Part shown: positions 5,984 through 6,607 of the stretch, piece by piece
How positions within the stretch are numbered: position 1 is the first letter of the stretch
Layout of the letters: every line of letters starts with the position of its first letter
Origin: an uncultured Bacteroidota bacterium
Lineage (GTDB): Bacteria > Bacteroidota > Bacteroidia > 2-12-FULL-35-15
DNA length: 6,607 nucleotides
Reading direction: 5' to 3'
Assembly (NCBI GenBank): GCA_903881065.1
Contig: CAIRRW010000193.1
Location: forward strand, 1 to 6,607
Position numbers and translations under genes: made by a program
The notes under the pieces: generated by a model
Databases searched by the model: none
Seen by the model: the letters and a program-made list of their open reading frames with translations, nothing else
Told to the model about the DNA's origin: nothing

Positions 5984-6351
5984 CGGCTTTTAGTTGTTTT
6001 TGGGTTTTCGGCTATTCTTTTGTCTTTACCCTGCAGTCGCGTATCAATTTCCCTCGCGACTATTATTAAGAGGTGTCCCGTTACTATCAACCAATTTATT
6101 TAACCACAATACAAAATTTAGAAAGACGCGCCAGCCCGAATACTTCTGCCACGCTCATCTGTGTTCGGTGTATTTGCTCTATTTCTTTTTCATTAAATCG
6201 AAAGAATTAGAGAAAATAAAAATAAGACATCCGATTAAGCATATTAAAAAGGAAGAATAATGCCTGGCGTTTTTACAATTTTAATTATATTGAATGTATT
6301 TTAACGACACTATTTGTTAATATAACTGTTTATATTTAATATTTAACTACA
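5984..6351. other. Unassigned stretch with a local GC-rich patch
   Basis: No convincing gene is seen. A plus-strand frame from a TTG codon at 5994 to a stop at 6258-6260 is open for 88 codons but has no ATG start and no ribosome binding site. Its composition is odd (clusters of Phe, Leu, Cys, Tyr, then a Lys/Ile-rich end) and I recognise no family. Within it, 6121-6170 is 29 of 50 G+C (58%), well above the surrounding A/T-rich DNA, which hints at a foreign or functionally constrained segment. An inverted repeat lies at 6035-6061. The last 90 bp return to A/T-rich spacer ahead of the next promoter. Confidence 0.4.
6035..6061. repeat. Short inverted repeat AGTCGCG / CGCGACT
   Basis: Perfect 7-bp arms (6035-6041 and 6055-6061) flank a 13-nt spacer. 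The arms are G+C-rich within A/T-rich DNA. No U-run follows closely on either strand, so it is not a standard terminator. It could be a protein-binding site, an element end, or chance. Confidence 0.4.
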
Positions 6352-6381
6352 TTTGTTGGCATATTTTAAAGTATAGATTTG
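6352..6381 (+). promoter_or_regulatory. Consensus Bacteroidota promoter for the secreted protein gene
   Basis: TTTG (6352-6355), 18 bp and TAGATTTG (6374-6381) match both boxes of the Bacteroidota promoter. The expected start near 6388 leaves a leader of about 18 nt before the ATG at 6406. This is the best promoter in the window and supports the reality of the truncated gene that follows. Confidence 0.72.
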
Positions 6382-6405
6382 TAGAAATAATAAAAGACAA
6401 TTAAT

Positions 6406-6607
6406 ATGAAGCACTCAATTTCAATACTTTTAGTTTTAATTTCTGTCTTTTTTATGACATCTAACGTATCTGCCCAAAAGCCAAGGTACCGTTTACCAAC
6501 AATAGATTCGGCACATGCTAAAACTTGTTATCTCGAAATGGATGGAACTATAAAGAGATATGTAGGTGCTGCAGAAATAACAGAAGATATTCTACCGATA
6601 CTTGAAA
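6406..6607 (+). CDS. Secreted protein of unknown function, 5' part only (runs off the window)
   Basis: From ATG 6406 the frame stays open for 67 codons to the window edge. Residues 1-23 form a clear signal peptide: MKHS, a hydrophobic core ISILLVLISVFFM, and a cleavage site TSNVSA before Q24, the usual Bacteroidota pattern of a Gln at the mature N terminus. There is no lipobox. The mature part starts QKPRYRLPTIDSAHA and contains one Cys (C41) in AKTCYLEMDG; nothing visible identifies a family. It is therefore an exported protein acting in the periplasm, outer membrane or outside the cell. A consensus promoter about 25 bp upstream and the absence of any close plus-strand gene indicate that it begins a new transcript. 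There is no strong Shine-Dalgarno; the leader is A-rich. Existence and export are well supported; function is unknown. Confidence 0.78.
   Translation, partial: MKHSISILLVLISVFFMTSNVSAQKPRYRLPTIDSAHAKTCYLEMDGTIKRYVGAAEITEDILPILE

Noticed and set aside
5779..6090. Minus-strand 103-codon frame across the array
   Set aside because: Most of it is the reverse complement of the repeats, giving an implausible Cys/Val/Ser-rich product; periodic sequence without stops explains it.
6260..6304. 14-codon hydrophobic ORF (ATG at 6260 after AAAGGAAG)
   Set aside because: The purine-rich stretch resembles a ribosome binding site, but Shine-Dalgarno sites are weak predictors here and the product is too short to support.

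Overview
The window looks like chromosomal DNA of a low-GC member of the Bacteroidota. Several lines of evidence agree. Promoters match the TAnnTTTG -7 box typical of that phylum (322-329, 2407-2414 on the minus strand, 6374-6381). Gene starts are preceded by A/T-rich leaders and mostly lack strong Shine-Dalgarno sites. Exported proteins mature at a glutamine. The gene content (a stand-alone receiver protein, a Trp/Tyr-rich exported protein, a DUF6132-like small membrane protein and a lipoprotein M3 peptidase) is also typical. I cannot assign a genus.

Layout. 1-403 is A/T-rich and non-coding, with one imperfect stem-loop and a promoter for a single-domain CheY-like response regulator (404-796, +). 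This gene converges on an exported protein of unknown function (891-1955, -) with a calcium-loop-like motif, an aromatic/Pro-rich centre and a basic tail. Upstream of that, separated by a minus-strand terminator, is a 66-residue two-helix membrane protein (2169-2369, -). A divergent intergenic region then leads to a 723-residue M3 (Dcp-type) metallopeptidase predicted to be a lipoprotein (2657-4828, +). That gene ends in a very long hairpin terminator and converges on an SRPBCC/START-like protein (5004-5471, -), which has its own terminator.

From 5472 to 6405 there is no convincing gene. This stretch holds an orphan hairpin, a doubtful 30-codon ORF, an array of eight exact-length 21-bp repeats closed by an inverted copy of the unit, and an unexplained tract with a locally GC-rich patch. 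A good promoter then precedes a secreted protein that runs off the window (6406-6607, +).

The coding genes appear to be single transcription units, each on its own or facing a neighbour, and I see no operon that implies a shared pathway. I did not find a convincing new multi-gene system. The least explained part is the repeat array and its flanks (about 5790-6260).
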